From Pseudomonas capeferrum (GTDB taxonomy: Bacteria; Pseudomonadota; Gammaproteobacteria; Pseudomonadales; Pseudomonadaceae), in assembly GCF_013523055.1 (NCBI RefSeq), contig NZ_JAAMQM010000010.1:1-64000 (forward strand): a DNA stretch of 64,000 nt, in the 5' to 3' direction. Shown one piece after another: positions 1 through 8,643 of the stretch. A program made the translations under genes and the position numbers. Positions within the stretch are counted from its first letter, which is position 1. Each line of letters opens with the position of its first letter. The notes below the pieces were generated by a model that was given only the letters and a program-made list of their open reading frames with translations, had not been told where the DNA came from and did no database searches.

Positions 1-185
1 GGCTGGTACCCGAGGAAGCCTATCCGTTCGTGGTGGACATGGAGCTGGTACGCACTCTGTCACCGCGCGTGCAACAGATCCTCGGCTTCCGCTCCTTTAC
101 CGCCGACCTCTACGGCCTGCCGGGCCTGTGGCAGGTGAACTACGAGGAAATCGCCGACTACATCGGCCTCAATCCTCCTCGCTGA
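1..185 (+). CDS. 3' end of an unidentified protein (partial)
   Basis: An open frame enters from the left edge (codons starting at position 3) and ends at TGA 183-185, giving about 60 residues that finish in GLNPPR. The composition is protein-like, with acidic and aromatic residues alternating and a segment reading FTADLYGLPGLWQVNYEE, and there is no signal or membrane segment in the visible part. I do not recognise the family from this C-terminus. It lies on the same strand as the decayed oxidoreductase and the chemoreceptor that follow. The start and most of the gene are outside the window. Confidence 0.6.
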   Translation, partial: LVPEEAYPFVVDMELVRTLSPRVQQILGFRSFTADLYGLPGLWQVNYEEIADYIGLNPPR

Positions 186-274
186 TACCTGCACCTCTTG
201 CCGCCACGCACTGATCTTCTTGACTTGCGCGCGTGGCGCGCACCTTTCAACGCCCTACCGTCTTGAGGACTACG

Positions 275-535
275 CATGTCAACGTCTGGATCACTAAGTC
301 TTCCGTCAGCGTCCTGGGACTGGGTGCCATGGGCGGTTCATTGGCCCGCAGCGAACAGATCGACTACCGCGAAGTCAGCCTCAACAGCCAGGCCGAAGCG
401 ATAGATCAACATGACTGCGAACTGCTCTGCTCTGGCTCTCTGAAGGATTATCAGAAACTTCAGCCATTGTGCCGGACACTGGGCGCCACGCTGACTTATC
501 TGGGTAGCGATTGTGGCGCAACCCTGGAGGGCTGA
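275..535 (+). pseudogene. Remnant of an NAD(P)-dependent oxidoreductase (imine reductase / 3-hydroxyisobutyrate dehydrogenase type)
   Basis: An ATG at 275 begins a serine-rich N-terminus, but the dinucleotide-binding motif SVSVLGLGAMGGSLA is read one base out of frame with it. After that glycine motif the sequence jumps straight to a segment ending in LLCSGSLKDYQKLQPL and TYLGSDCGAT. In intact family members that segment lies about 100 residues further on, after the Rossmann fold. The reading then stops at 533-535. So the gene has a frameshift near its start, a large internal deletion and no C-terminal domain. The assignment rests on my recognition of the two family motifs; an alignment would show the deletion exactly. 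It is very unlikely to make an enzyme. Confidence 0.6.
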
Positions 536-570
536 GCGCCCGCCTCTTCTCTACTTGCTGACGGTGATGC

Positions 571-2712
571 ATGCGTACAAGCCTGTCGATCCAACTGAAA
601 ATCGTTTTCTTGACAGGTCTCTGCCTGTTGCTCTGCCTGGCCGCGGTGATTGCGGCCAACCTCTATCAAATGAATCGAACCGATCACATGGTCGAACAAC
701 GCAGCAGCGCGTTACTGGAGGAGACTGCGCGCCTGCAACTGGCCACCAGCGGCGCCGTGCAACGCCAGCTGATCGAGAAAAAATTCAGTGACGCATTGTT
801 ATTCGGGCAAGAGTTCAACAGACAGCTGCTGGCCTTGCGCTCCCAGATATCCATGGGCCGTGCGCAGGAACATGAGGTGCGCAAGGAGATCATCGGGCAA
901 AGTCACAGCGCGCTGGCCGCGCACCCCGAACTGCTCGGCCTGTTCGTAACATTTGAGCCTGACCGGCTAGGTGGCAACGATGGCGCATTCGTCGGCATGG
1001 ACGAACTGGGCGGCAATGACAGCGGGCGTTTTTCAAGCTACTGGTCCCAGGCAGACCCGTCTGAGCCGAAATACGCCGTCTACCCGGAAGAACTGTTTAC
1101 CCGCACCACCCCCGATGCCAGCGGCACCCCCTACAACTACTGGTACACCTGTGCGCTGAAGACACGCGCGCAATGTCTGACCTCTCCGTACCAGGATATC
1201 TTGAACGGCCAGTCTGTGACCCTTATCTCAATGGCCATTCCTCTGCTGGACGCTGGAAGCGTCATTGGCATGACCGTCGTCGACATCAACATTTCCGATC
1301 TCCAGAACCAGAGCCAGGAACTGGCTGGCGGACTGTATGGTGCAAACGCTGTAGTCAGCATTATCAGCAGTACCGGCGTAGTCGCGGCTAAAAGCGATGA
1401 CGGACACGCCAGTGGCAAGACTAGCGCTGAGATATGGCCAGGCACAGGCAGCACTTACAATGCAGCTCACCTTCCGCCTCAGCCCCAAGCGACCCGACTA
1501 GGCGAGCACTACCAGTTGCTCGTACCTTTCAGTCCTGTGCCGGGCAACGCGGCATGGGCGGTGAAGATCGATGTACCCTGGGATGTATTGATGCTGCCTG
1601 CCCGTACTTTGACCACGATATTGACCGAGCAGCGCCAGGCCGCAACGCTGAATGTCATATTACTGGGGGGGTTATTGGCCTTCATCGGGTTGATCGTGAT
1701 CGCATGGTGTATTCGCAGCGCGTTGGCGCCGCTCCATTCGATCACCCAGAGGATCCAAGACATTGCGGTTGGCAACGGCGATCTCACTCAACGCATCAGT
1801 TACTCGCAACAGGACGAGCTGGGCCTGCTGGCCGGTTGGTTCAACCGTTTTCTTGACAAGCTGCAACCTATCATCAAAGACATTCAGCAGACTTCGCTGC
1901 AAACCCGACAGGCCGCAAGACAAGCCTCCCACCTGGCGACTCATTCGCACGAACAGTTGCTGCAACAGGCGAGCGAAGTAGACCTGGTGGCCACCGCCTC
2001 CAATGAAATGGCAGCGACGGCCCATGAGGTCGCACGCAGCACTGCATCAGCCGCGCAGGCAGCGTATGACACTGATCAGGCGGCAAGCCGGGCGCGCATT
2101 GAAGTGGGCCGCGCCACCCAAGCTATTGAAACCTTGGCCTCGGAAATGAACGACAGCATGGTGTTGGTTGAAAGCCTTGCATTGAGCAGCGCGAAAATCA
2201 GTGATGTTCTGGATGTGATCCGAAGCATCGCTGAACAGACAAACCTGCTGGCCTTGAACGCTGCCATTGAAGCTGCCCGCGCGGGAGAAGCAGGTCGTGG
2301 TTTTGCCGTGGTGGCCGATGAAGTGCGTACACTCGCGCGGCGAACTCAAGAGTCGGTGATTGAAAGCCAACACGTGATCGAACTGCTGCAAGACAACACC
2401 CGCACCGTGGTCAGTGCCATGCACAGCAGCCAGGGGCTGACCACCCAGGGTGTCGAAGAGGTACGCCGTGCCGTCGAGTCTCTGCACGCGATCAGCGCTG
2501 CCGTTGGCTCGATCAATGAAATGAATGTACAGATAGCCACCGCCACGGAGGAGCAAAGTGCGGTTGCTGAAGAAATCAATGCCAACGTCAATGCCATCCG
2601 CGACCTGAGCCTTACCCTCGGTAAGGGCGGTATGGAGTCTTCTCAACTCAGCGAAAGCCTGGATGGCCTGGCCATCGATCTCACTCAGAAGACGCAACAG
2701 TTCCGCGTATAG
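571..2712 (+). CDS. Methyl-accepting chemotaxis protein with periplasmic dCache domain
   Basis: A 713-residue transmembrane chemoreceptor. Residues about 9-30 form the first membrane helix, followed by a periplasmic region of about 330 residues with the double-Cache layout of amine, amino-acid or organic-acid sensors (GRFSSYW, PYQDILNG and VVDINISDLQ segments). A second membrane helix at about 360-385 leads to a HAMP linker and the methyl-accepting coiled coil, whose tip EQTNLLALNAAIEAARAG is clearly conserved. Signal passes to CheA/CheW. There is no C-terminal pentapeptide for CheR/CheB docking. Length and ectodomain resemble the polyamine receptor TlpQ, but the ligand cannot be assigned from sequence alone. 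The start at 571 has only a weak ribosome site, and no chemotaxis partner gene is nearby. Confidence 0.93.
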   Translation: MRTSLSIQLKIVFLTGLCLLLCLAAVIAANLYQMNRTDHMVEQRSSALLEETARLQLATSGAVQRQLIEKKFSDALLFGQEFNRQLLALRSQISMGRAQEHEVRKEIIGQSHSALAAHPELLGLFVTFEPDRLGGNDGAFVGMDELGGNDSGRFSSYWSQADPSEPKYAVYPEELFTRTTPDASGTPYNYWYTCALKTRAQCLTSPYQDILNGQSVTLISMAIPLLDAGSVIGMTVVDINISDLQNQSQELAGGLYGANAVVSIISSTGVVAAKSDDGHASGKTSAEIWPGTGSTYNAAHLPPQPQATRLGEHYQLLVPFSPVPGNAAWAVKIDVPWDVLMLPARTLTTILTEQRQAATLNVILLGGLLAFIGLIVIAWCIRSALAPLHSITQRIQDIAVGNGDLTQRISYSQQDELGLLAGWFNRFLDKLQPIIKDIQQTSLQTRQAARQASHLATHSHEQLLQQASEVDLVATASNEMAATAHEVARSTASAAQAAYDTDQAASRARIEVGRATQAIETLASEMNDSMVLVESLALSSAKISDVLDVIRSIAEQTNLLALNAAIEAARAGEAGRGFAVVADEVRTLARRTQESVIESQHVIELLQDNTRTVVSAMHSSQGLTTQGVEEVRRAVESLHAISAAVGSINEMNVQIATATEEQSAVAEEINANVNAIRDLSLTLGKGGMESSQLSESLDGLAIDLTQKTQQFRV

Positions 2713-2737
2713 GGTGGTGCTGTTCACTTGAACCACA

Positions 2738-2825
2738 CGGGCAAGCCCGCTCCTACACGATCCGCGTCAGGCCCAGATTCATGGGCTTTGCAGCGTTCTT
2801 GTAAGAGCAGGCTTGCCCGCGATGG
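2738..2825. repeat. Paired inverted REP elements (REPIN)
   Basis: Two copies of a Pseudomonas REP sequence face each other just after the chemoreceptor stop: one at about 2738-2758 with the core cgggcaagcccgctcctaca and the other at about 2800-2825 in reverse. The transcript would fold into a hairpin that could end or stabilise the chemoreceptor mRNA. It also marks the left edge of the scarred stretch that follows. Confidence 0.75.
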
Positions 2826-2839
2826 GCCGCAAGGCGGTC

Positions 2840-3130
2840 CCCAGGATACAAAAGCAGGGACTGCGCGATAGCCCCGAGGTCAGGAGAAAAATGAGGTCAA
2901 AGGCCCACAACGCTACCGTGGCGGCCCTACGCCCAGTAATGTCCGCCTCAAACAGTTTCTTCCAGTCCAGCGCTACGGGCCTGGTGTCGCGGTACGACCC
3001 CATGCCGCTCCATGAACCCTCCGTCATCGACCAGCCGAGGCCGAGTACCAACGCTGGTACGACCAAAGTTTCACCTCCGGCGCCGGTAAGTCCAAAAATA
3101 ATGCCGACGACAGCCATCGCCCATGGCCCG
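2840..3130 (-). pseudogene. Fragment of an unidentified small membrane protein
   Basis: On the minus strand, from about 3130 down to about 2840, a frame encodes two hydrophobic segments (MAVVGIIFGL... near its start and VALWAFDLIFLLTS near its end) joined by a polar stretch containing DWKKLFEADITGRRAA. The frame continues at both ends into unrelated sequence: an integrase fragment on one side and the REP element on the other. The possible ATG at 3117 has no ribosome-binding site. This looks like a cut-out piece of a membrane protein brought in or broken by a recombination event. I do not recognise its family. Confidence 0.4.
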
Positions 3131-3433
3131 GTGTTCCGCAAGCTCGATCGCTGGGGCAAGCTGGGCGAGGCTTCGCTCAACAGCAACAGCCTGGTCGGTC
3201 TGCTCCGGCGCATGCTTGCACGTGCCGGAGTGCCCGCCGCCCTCTATACCGGTCACTCGCTACGCCGGGGATTCGCGACCTGGGCGATCGCGAACGGCTG
3301 GGAGCTCACGTCGCTGATGAGCTACGTGGGCTGGAAGGATGCCAAGTCGGCGCTGCGCTACATCGATGCGGCGCAGGGCTTCGGCGAGCTGGCGGTGCTG
3401 CCCGCGGGCCGCCGCCAAGCTCGCGATGCTTGA
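3125..3433 (+). pseudogene. C-terminal fragment of a tyrosine recombinase (integrase)
   Basis: About 100 residues of the catalytic end of a phage-type integrase remain. Visible are the HSLRRGFATWA box (His and Arg of the active site), the SYVGWKDA segment where the usual second His is Trp, and the nucleophile Tyr in ALRYIDA. The N-terminal arm-binding and core-binding domains and the first catalytic Arg are absent, and the sequence upstream reads as a membrane-protein fragment on the other strand. It cannot be an active recombinase. Its stop lies directly against the stop codon of the convergent glycerate kinase, so it may mark an old integration or deletion point. Confidence 0.7.
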
Positions 3434-4576
3434 TTAGGCCTGACCCGCCGCGCTGCGCCACAAACGGGCGATATCTCCTGCTCGCGCTTGCAGGAGCACT
3501 TGAGCGTCGGCGCAGGCCTGCTCCAGTGTCATCGGTCCGCTGGCCAGGGCGAACGCGGCATCGATGCCGTGGGCGTACAGCGCCTCGTAACCCGCGCCGA
3601 GCGTTCCGGCCAGGACCACGACGGGGACACCGTGACGCTTGGCGACTCGCGCCACCCCCAGCGGCGTCTTGCCGCGCAGGGTCTGCGCATCGAAGCGACC
3701 CTCCCCGGTAACGACCAGGTCGGCACCCTGCACCAAGGCATCGAGGCCAGACAGTTCGGCGACCACTTCCACACCGGGACGAAAGCGCGCGCTCATGAAT
3801 GCCTTTGCCGCGAACCCCATGCCCCCTGCCGCGCCGCAGCCCGGGAAATCACGCAGGTCCTCGCCGAGCAGGTTCGCGCACAGGTCGGCGAAGTGGCCCA
3901 AGGCCTGATCCAGCGCCTGGACCTGAGCCGGGTCGGCGCCTTTCTGCGGACCGAAGATCGCCGACGCGCCATTGGGGCCGCACAGCGGGTTGTCGACATC
4001 CGCGGCGACCTCGATTTCCACCTCCGCCAGACGCGGATCCAGGGCACTGGCATCGAGCCTGGCCAGCGTGGACAAGGCCAGGCCGCCTTCCTCCAATTCA
4101 CGCCCCTGGGCATCCAGCAGGCGCAGTCCCAGCGCGCGCAACATGCCGCTACCTGCGTCGTTGGTGGCGCTGCCGCCGATGGCCAGGACGATCCGCTTGG
4201 CACCCGCGGCGAGGGCGGCGGCAATCAGCTCCCCGGTGCCCCAGGTACTGCTGCGGCAGGCATCGCGCTCGGCGCTGGGCACCAGTTGCAGGCCACTGGC
4301 CTCGGCCATCTCGATGATTGCGGTATGGCTGTCCGGCAGCCAGCCCCAGCCAGCCTCCACGCGGGTACCCAAGGGACCGCGCACGAACTGCCGACGCAAT
4401 TCGCCGTGGCTGACGGCCACGATCGCTGCCATGGTGCCTTCGCCTCCATCGGCCATGGGGCATTCGATGCATTGGGCATGCGGCAGCACCTCGCTCATGC
4501 CTCTGGCAATGGCACGAGCGACGCCGGCCGCGTCGAGGCTGTCCTTGAACGAGTCGGGGGCGATGACGATCTTCAT
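3434..4576 (-). CDS. glxK: Glycerate kinase, GarK/GlxK type
   Basis: A 380-residue kinase that phosphorylates D-glycerate, most likely to 2-phosphoglycerate, feeding glycolysis in the cytoplasm. The N-terminus MKIVIAPDSFKDSL and the motifs DGGEGT, GTGELI, GGSATNDAG and VTGEGRFD are characteristic of the family, and the length is normal. The ATG at 4576 is preferred over an upstream frame extension because AGGAGA lies seven to eight bases upstream. The nearby CdaR-type regulator and permease suggest a small glycerate or sugar-diacid utilisation locus. The gene runs toward the integrase remnant at 3433 with no spacer. Confidence 0.93.
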   Translation of the reverse strand: MKIVIAPDSFKDSLDAAGVARAIARGMSEVLPHAQCIECPMADGGEGTMAAIVAVSHGELRRQFVRGPLGTRVEAGWGWLPDSHTAIIEMAEASGLQLVPSAERDACRSSTWGTGELIAAALAAGAKRIVLAIGGSATNDAGSGMLRALGLRLLDAQGRELEEGGLALSTLARLDASALDPRLAEVEIEVAADVDNPLCGPNGASAIFGPQKGADPAQVQALDQALGHFADLCANLLGEDLRDFPGCGAAGGMGFAAKAFMSARFRPGVEVVAELSGLDALVQGADLVVTGEGRFDAQTLRGKTPLGVARVAKRHGVPVVVLAGTLGAGYEALYAHGIDAAFALASGPMTLEQACADAQVLLQARAGDIARLWRSAAGQA

Positions 4577-4716
4577 GGGGAATCTCCTGTCCAGATGCCT
4601 GGCATGCTGACAGCACATAGCCACGGTAAGCCTCGGTCATCTGCACAACACCCCCGAGGCGTTGTTTGGGCAAACGCCTTCGCACCCGGCGCCTGCCTCA
4701 AGGTCCCGCCGTGCAA

Positions 4717-5814
4717 TCACTCCACCGGTAGCAGTTGCAAGCCCAGGTAGAGACTGAGCATCCCTTCCAGGCGCTGGGGGTCGACCTCACCCAGCTCGGC
4801 GATGCGCTCCAGGCGATAACGCAGACTGTTACGGTGAATGCCTAGCGCATCGGCGCAGGCCTGGCTCTGACCATCGTGCGCGCACCAGGCTCGCAAGGTG
4901 GCCAACAGCTGACCGCTACCGTCCCTGGCGCGTATACGTTGCAACGGCTCCAGCAGTTCCTCCAGCGCTTCATCGCTGCGGTGCCGCCAAAGCATGGCCG
5001 GCAAACGGTAGCGCGCCAGGGTGAGACAGCGCTCGCCCGGCAGTACGTCCCGCCCGTAGGCGAGCAGGTCGCGAACCCGCCGGTAGCCACGACGCAGCTG
5101 CTCCAAGCCCTGCGCGACACTGCCCAATGCCATGCGCTCGACTTGCCAGCCATGACGCTGCAGGCGTTCGAGCAGACGTGACTCGTCCAGCGCCAGGCCC
5201 GCCGGCCGACACCATAGCAATGACTGTCGCGCGGGGCTGACGCACCAGCTGTCGGGGTAGCGGCTCAACAGCCAGGCGGACAGCGTTTGCGCGCAGGGAC
5301 CGGATTCGAGCTCGAACAGGCAGGGAATCCGGGGCAGTTGCGGCTTGAGCCCCAACTGCTGCGCTTCGTCGATCAACCGAGGCGAATCACCGCTGCCTCC
5401 CAGCAGCAAAGCCAACAGGTCATCGCAGCGTTGTCGCCGCCACTGCTGTTCCACTTGCAGGTGACGTTGGGCCAGAAGCATCTCGGCCGTCATCCGCAGC
5501 AATTCACCCGCGGTGCGCAATTGCTGCGGATCGCCGGTCAGGCCAAGCACTCCGATCAATCGGCCATCGAGCATCAGGGGCAGATTGACGCCAGGTTGCA
5601 CGCCCTTCAGGCATTTGGCTGCCTCGACATCCAGCTCGACGATCCGTCCGTTGGCCAGCACCAGTTGCGCACCCTCGTGGCGGGTATTGATGCGCTCCGG
5701 CTCGCCGCTCCCGAGTATCAGGCCCTGGCTGTCCATGACGTTGACATTGCATGGCAGGATGGCCATTGCCCGGCTGACGATGTCCTGCGCCAGATCATGG
5801 TCCAGTTCGAACAT
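4717..5814 (-). CDS. cdaR: CdaR-family sugar diacid / glycerate regulator
   Basis: A 365-residue transcription regulator. Residues about 1-135 form the sugar-diacid recognition domain, beginning MFELDHDLAQDIV. A middle region follows, and the last 60 residues carry a PucR-type helix-turn-helix (ALGIHRNSLRYRLERI). In E. coli CdaR responds to glycerate, galactarate or glucarate and activates their catabolic genes. Here it sits between glycerate kinase and a divergent permease, so control of both is likely. The ATG at 5814, with AAGGAC upstream, is chosen over an earlier in-frame start at 5904 that lacks homology-like sequence. The 158 bases shared with the permease gene should hold both promoters. 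Confidence 0.88.
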   Translation of the reverse strand: MFELDHDLAQDIVSRAMAILPCNVNVMDSQGLILGSGEPERINTRHEGAQLVLANGRIVELDVEAAKCLKGVQPGVNLPLMLDGRLIGVLGLTGDPQQLRTAGELLRMTAEMLLAQRHLQVEQQWRRQRCDDLLALLLGGSGDSPRLIDEAQQLGLKPQLPRIPCLFELESGPCAQTLSAWLLSRYPDSWCVSPARQSLLWCRPAGLALDESRLLERLQRHGWQVERMALGSVAQGLEQLRRGYRRVRDLLAYGRDVLPGERCLTLARYRLPAMLWRHRSDEALEELLEPLQRIRARDGSGQLLATLRAWCAHDGQSQACADALGIHRNSLRYRLERIAELGEVDPQRLEGMLSLYLGLQLLPVE

Positions 5815-5972
5815 GAGAAGGTCCTTGCGGTCGGAGGCTTTGTTCCACGGCACAGCGACGGGCAGCACGGGCTGTGCAAAAGCACAAAGACAGCCGCGGC
5901 CCACTCCCCGAGACTCGTCAAGGCGAGCGCCGACAGGCGTGTTGGCGAAAACAAAACATAAGAGAGTTCATC

Positions 5973-7301
5973 ATGGCACACAGCCCTGCCCTCCACCAAG
6001 GCCAGGACGTCACCCGCGACGCGCTGTACCGGCGTATCACCCTGCGGCTGATTCCCTTCATCTTCATCTGCTACCTGTTCAACTACCTGGACCGCGTCAA
6101 CGTCGGCTTTGCCAAGCTGCAGATGCTGGATGCCCTGAAGTTCAGTGAAACGGTCTATGGCCTGGGTGCCGGGATCTTCTTCATCGGCTATGTACTCTGC
6201 GGCCTGCCCAGCAACCTGGCGCTCAACCGCTTCGGGCCGCGGCGCTGGATCGCGGTGATGATGATCGTCTGGGGCACGCTGTCGACCTGCCTGCTGTTCG
6301 TCACCACGCCCCTGGAGTTCTACGCGCTGCGCCTGCTGACCGGCGCCGCCGAAGCCGGCTTCTTCCCCGGTGTGGTGCTCTATCTCGCGCGCTGGTTCCC
6401 GGCCGACCGCCGCGGCCGCATCATGGCCCTGTTCATGTCGGCGATCCCGGTATCGGGCCTGCTGGGCGGGCCGTTCTCCGGCTGGGTTCTCGAACATTTT
6501 TCCGCCGGGCAACATGGCCTGGCCGGTTGGCAGTGGATGTTCCTGATCCAGGGTGTGCCGACGGTCGTGCTAGGCGTGCTCGCCATCGTACTGCTCAGTG
6601 ACGGCTATCAAAAGGCTGCCTGGCTGAGCCCGAGCGAACGCCAGGTGATCGAGGCCGACCTTCGGGCCGATGCCGCGAGCAAGCCTGTCACGACCCACGA
6701 CAGTGTCCTGTCGGTCCTGACCCACCCGCTGATCTGGACCTTCGGTTTCGTCTACTTCTGCATCCAGAGCGGCGTCTACGCGATCAACTTCTGGCTGCCC
6801 TCGATCATCAAGAGCATGGGCTTCGACAGCGCCCTGCTGATCGGATGGCTGAGTGCCATCCCGTACCTGCTGGCGGGTGTCTTCATGATTCTGGTGGGGC
6901 GTTCGGCGGACTTGCGCAACGAGCGGCGCTGGCACCTGGTGGTGCCGATGCTGATGGGCGCCATCGGCTTGCTGATCGCCGTGAATTTCGCCCAGACCCC
7001 GACCATCGCCATCCTCGGCCTGAGCATTGCAACGATGGGCGCCCTCACCGGCTTGCCGATGTTCTGGCCGGTGCCGACCGCGCTGCTGAGCGCCAGTACC
7101 GCTGTCGCGGGCCTGGCGATCATCAACTCGGTGGGGCAGATGGCCGGTTTCCTCAGCCCCTACCTGGTGGGCTTCATCAAGGACCAGACCGGCTCCACCG
7201 ATGCGGCGCTCTACTCCTTGGCGGGGCTGATCGTGGTAGGCAGCCTGGTGGCGTTGCGCGTTACCCGTGCCGCAGCCCTCAAGCCAGCTGCGGCGGGCTG
7301 A
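5973..7301 (+). CDS. MFS transporter, anion:cation symporter (ACS) family
   Basis: A 442-residue inner-membrane permease with about twelve hydrophobic helices. The segment NYLDRVNVGFAKLQMLD after the first helix is the hallmark of the ACS branch of the major facilitator superfamily, which imports organic anions such as glucarate, galactarate, glycerate, tartrate or aromatic acids with protons. The gene is divergent from cdaR and close to glycerate kinase, so glycerate or a sugar diacid is the most likely substrate. It also ends 54 bases from catA (convergent), so a role in benzoate or muconate uptake cannot be fully excluded. The ATG at 5973 follows an AAGAGAG site. Confidence 0.85.
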   Translation: MAHSPALHQGQDVTRDALYRRITLRLIPFIFICYLFNYLDRVNVGFAKLQMLDALKFSETVYGLGAGIFFIGYVLCGLPSNLALNRFGPRRWIAVMMIVWGTLSTCLLFVTTPLEFYALRLLTGAAEAGFFPGVVLYLARWFPADRRGRIMALFMSAIPVSGLLGGPFSGWVLEHFSAGQHGLAGWQWMFLIQGVPTVVLGVLAIVLLSDGYQKAAWLSPSERQVIEADLRADAASKPVTTHDSVLSVLTHPLIWTFGFVYFCIQSGVYAINFWLPSIIKSMGFDSALLIGWLSAIPYLLAGVFMILVGRSADLRNERRWHLVVPMLMGAIGLLIAVNFAQTPTIAILGLSIATMGALTGLPMFWPVPTALLSASTAVAGLAIINSVGQMAGFLSPYLVGFIKDQTGSTDAALYSLAGLIVVGSLVALRVTRAAALKPAAAG

Positions 7302-7312
7302 TCACCGGGCGG

Positions 7313-7347
7313 GCTGCTGTCCCGAGGCTTGGCTGAGGGACAGCAGC
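7313..7347. terminator. Bidirectional terminator hairpin between the permease and catA
   Basis: A perfect 11-base stem, GCTGCTGTCCC at 7313-7323 pairing with 7337-7347, with a 13-base loop. It lies between the convergent ends of the permease gene and catA and probably ends both transcripts. There is no strong T run, so the efficiency is uncertain. Confidence 0.65.
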
Positions 7348-7355
7348 GGATTTTC

Positions 7356-8282
7356 TCAGCCGACCTGCAGTGCACGTGGTCGGCTGCTGCGCAGCTGCGC
7401 GTCCTCATCCGTCGCTTCCTGCAAGCGGAAATCGAACTGCAGCTCGGCGTACCGTCCTGGTACGCCCTGGGCGCCATCTTCCCGGAACACCACTTCGCCC
7501 ACCAGGCCGTCACGGGTGGCATAGGCGAAGTCATCCCACAGGTAGCGGTCCCCCGAGAGGTTGATCTGAGTCGTCAGGTGACGATGACCCGGTGCCGAGA
7601 TGAAGAAGTGCACATGGGCCGGGCGCTGGCCGTGACGGCCCAGCAGGTCCAGGCATTCCTGGGTCGGCCCTTGCGGATCGCAGCCGTAACCGGACGGTAC
7701 GATGGAGCGGGCACGGTAGCGGCCCTCGGCGTCGGTGACGATGTGTCGGCGCAGGTTGTATTCGGACTGGCTCTGATCGAAGAACGAGTAGGTGCCGCGG
7801 GTGTTGGCATGCCACAGATCGACCGTGGCACCTGGCAACGGTCGGCCTTGCAGGTCGAAGACCTGGCCTTCGAGGAACATCACCGTAGCCACTCCCTCCT
7901 CCGTACCGTCATCCATGCGCACCTGCCCCTCGGCAAGCGGCGCGCCGGCCACATACAACGGCCCTTCGATGGTGCGAGGCGTGCCGCCAATCCGGCCGGC
8001 GTGCTCGTCCTTGGCGTCCTGCAGCAGGTCCAGGAAGTGCTCGATACCCAGGCCCGCGACCAGCAGCCCGGCTTCGCCACGTCCACCGAGACGGTTGAGG
8101 TAGTCGACGGCGTACCAGAACTCGTCCTCGCTGATCTCCAGGTCTTCGATCAGTCGCGCGGTGTCCTGCAGGACGCGCAGGACGATCTGCTTGAGGCGCG
8201 GGTTGCCTTCGTCATTGCCGAGGCCCGCGGCGTTCTTGAAGAATGTTTGTATGTCGGCAGTCTGCGAAATCTTCACGGTCAT
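7356..8282 (-). CDS. catA: Catechol 1,2-dioxygenase
   Basis: A 308-residue non-haem iron enzyme that cleaves catechol between its hydroxyls to cis,cis-muconate. The N-terminal linker domain is followed by the intradiol catalytic domain. The iron ligands are visible as Tyr165 (TRGTYSFF), Tyr199 (PSGYGCDP) and His223/His225 (RPAHVHFF), close to the classical Tyr164/Tyr200/His224/His226 numbering. It is the last gene of the catBCA group and is followed by a hairpin. The ATG at 8282 has GAGGTAGG upstream. It receives catechol made by BenABCD encoded in the same block. Confidence 0.97.
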   Translation of the reverse strand: MTVKISQTADIQTFFKNAAGLGNDEGNPRLKQIVLRVLQDTARLIEDLEISEDEFWYAVDYLNRLGGRGEAGLLVAGLGIEHFLDLLQDAKDEHAGRIGGTPRTIEGPLYVAGAPLAEGQVRMDDGTEEGVATVMFLEGQVFDLQGRPLPGATVDLWHANTRGTYSFFDQSQSEYNLRRHIVTDAEGRYRARSIVPSGYGCDPQGPTQECLDLLGRHGQRPAHVHFFISAPGHRHLTTQINLSGDRYLWDDFAYATRDGLVGEVVFREDGAQGVPGRYAELQFDFRLQEATDEDAQLRSSRPRALQVG

Positions 8283-8325
8283 GGTTGCCTACCTCATCTT
8301 GTTCTTGGCAATGGATGAAATTGCT

Positions 8326-8616
8326 TCAGCGGTCGTCGGCATGGATCGACGAAGGATGACGGCAGAGCCCGTCGACCTCGATGTCCATGTAGGGGAACAG
8401 CGGCAGTTGCATCAACGTGTCGTGCAGTGCCTCGACACTCGGCACGTCGAACACGCTGTAGTTGGCGTAGTGGCCGGCGATGCGCCAGAGGTGGCGCCAG
8501 GTCCCTTCGGCCTGCAGACGCTGGGCCAGCGCCTTTTCATCGGCCTTCAGGCGCGCGGCCTGGGTAGGGTCCATGTCAAGCGGCAGCTTCACGGTCATCT
8601 TCACGTGGAACAGCAT
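8326..8616 (-). CDS. catC: Muconolactone delta-isomerase
   Basis: A 96-residue cytoplasmic isomerase that converts muconolactone to 3-oxoadipate enol-lactone; it forms a decamer in characterised pseudomonads. The sequence MLFHVKMTVKLPLDM and the segment FPYMDIEV match the family and the length is standard. GAAGGAG lies just upstream of the ATG. It lies 27 bases after catB and 43 before catA, consistent with one transcript. Confidence 0.97.
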   Translation of the reverse strand: MLFHVKMTVKLPLDMDPTQAARLKADEKALAQRLQAEGTWRHLWRIAGHYANYSVFDVPSVEALHDTLMQLPLFPYMDIEVDGLCRHPSSIHADDR

Positions 8617-8643
8617 GGTGTCTCTCCTTCGTTGGCAGGCGGT

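Noticed and set aside
2813..3433. Full 206-codon integrase-like frame as an intact gene
   Set aside because: The first 104 codons are antisense to a membrane-protein fragment and not integrase sequence; only the end from about 3125 belongs to a recombinase.
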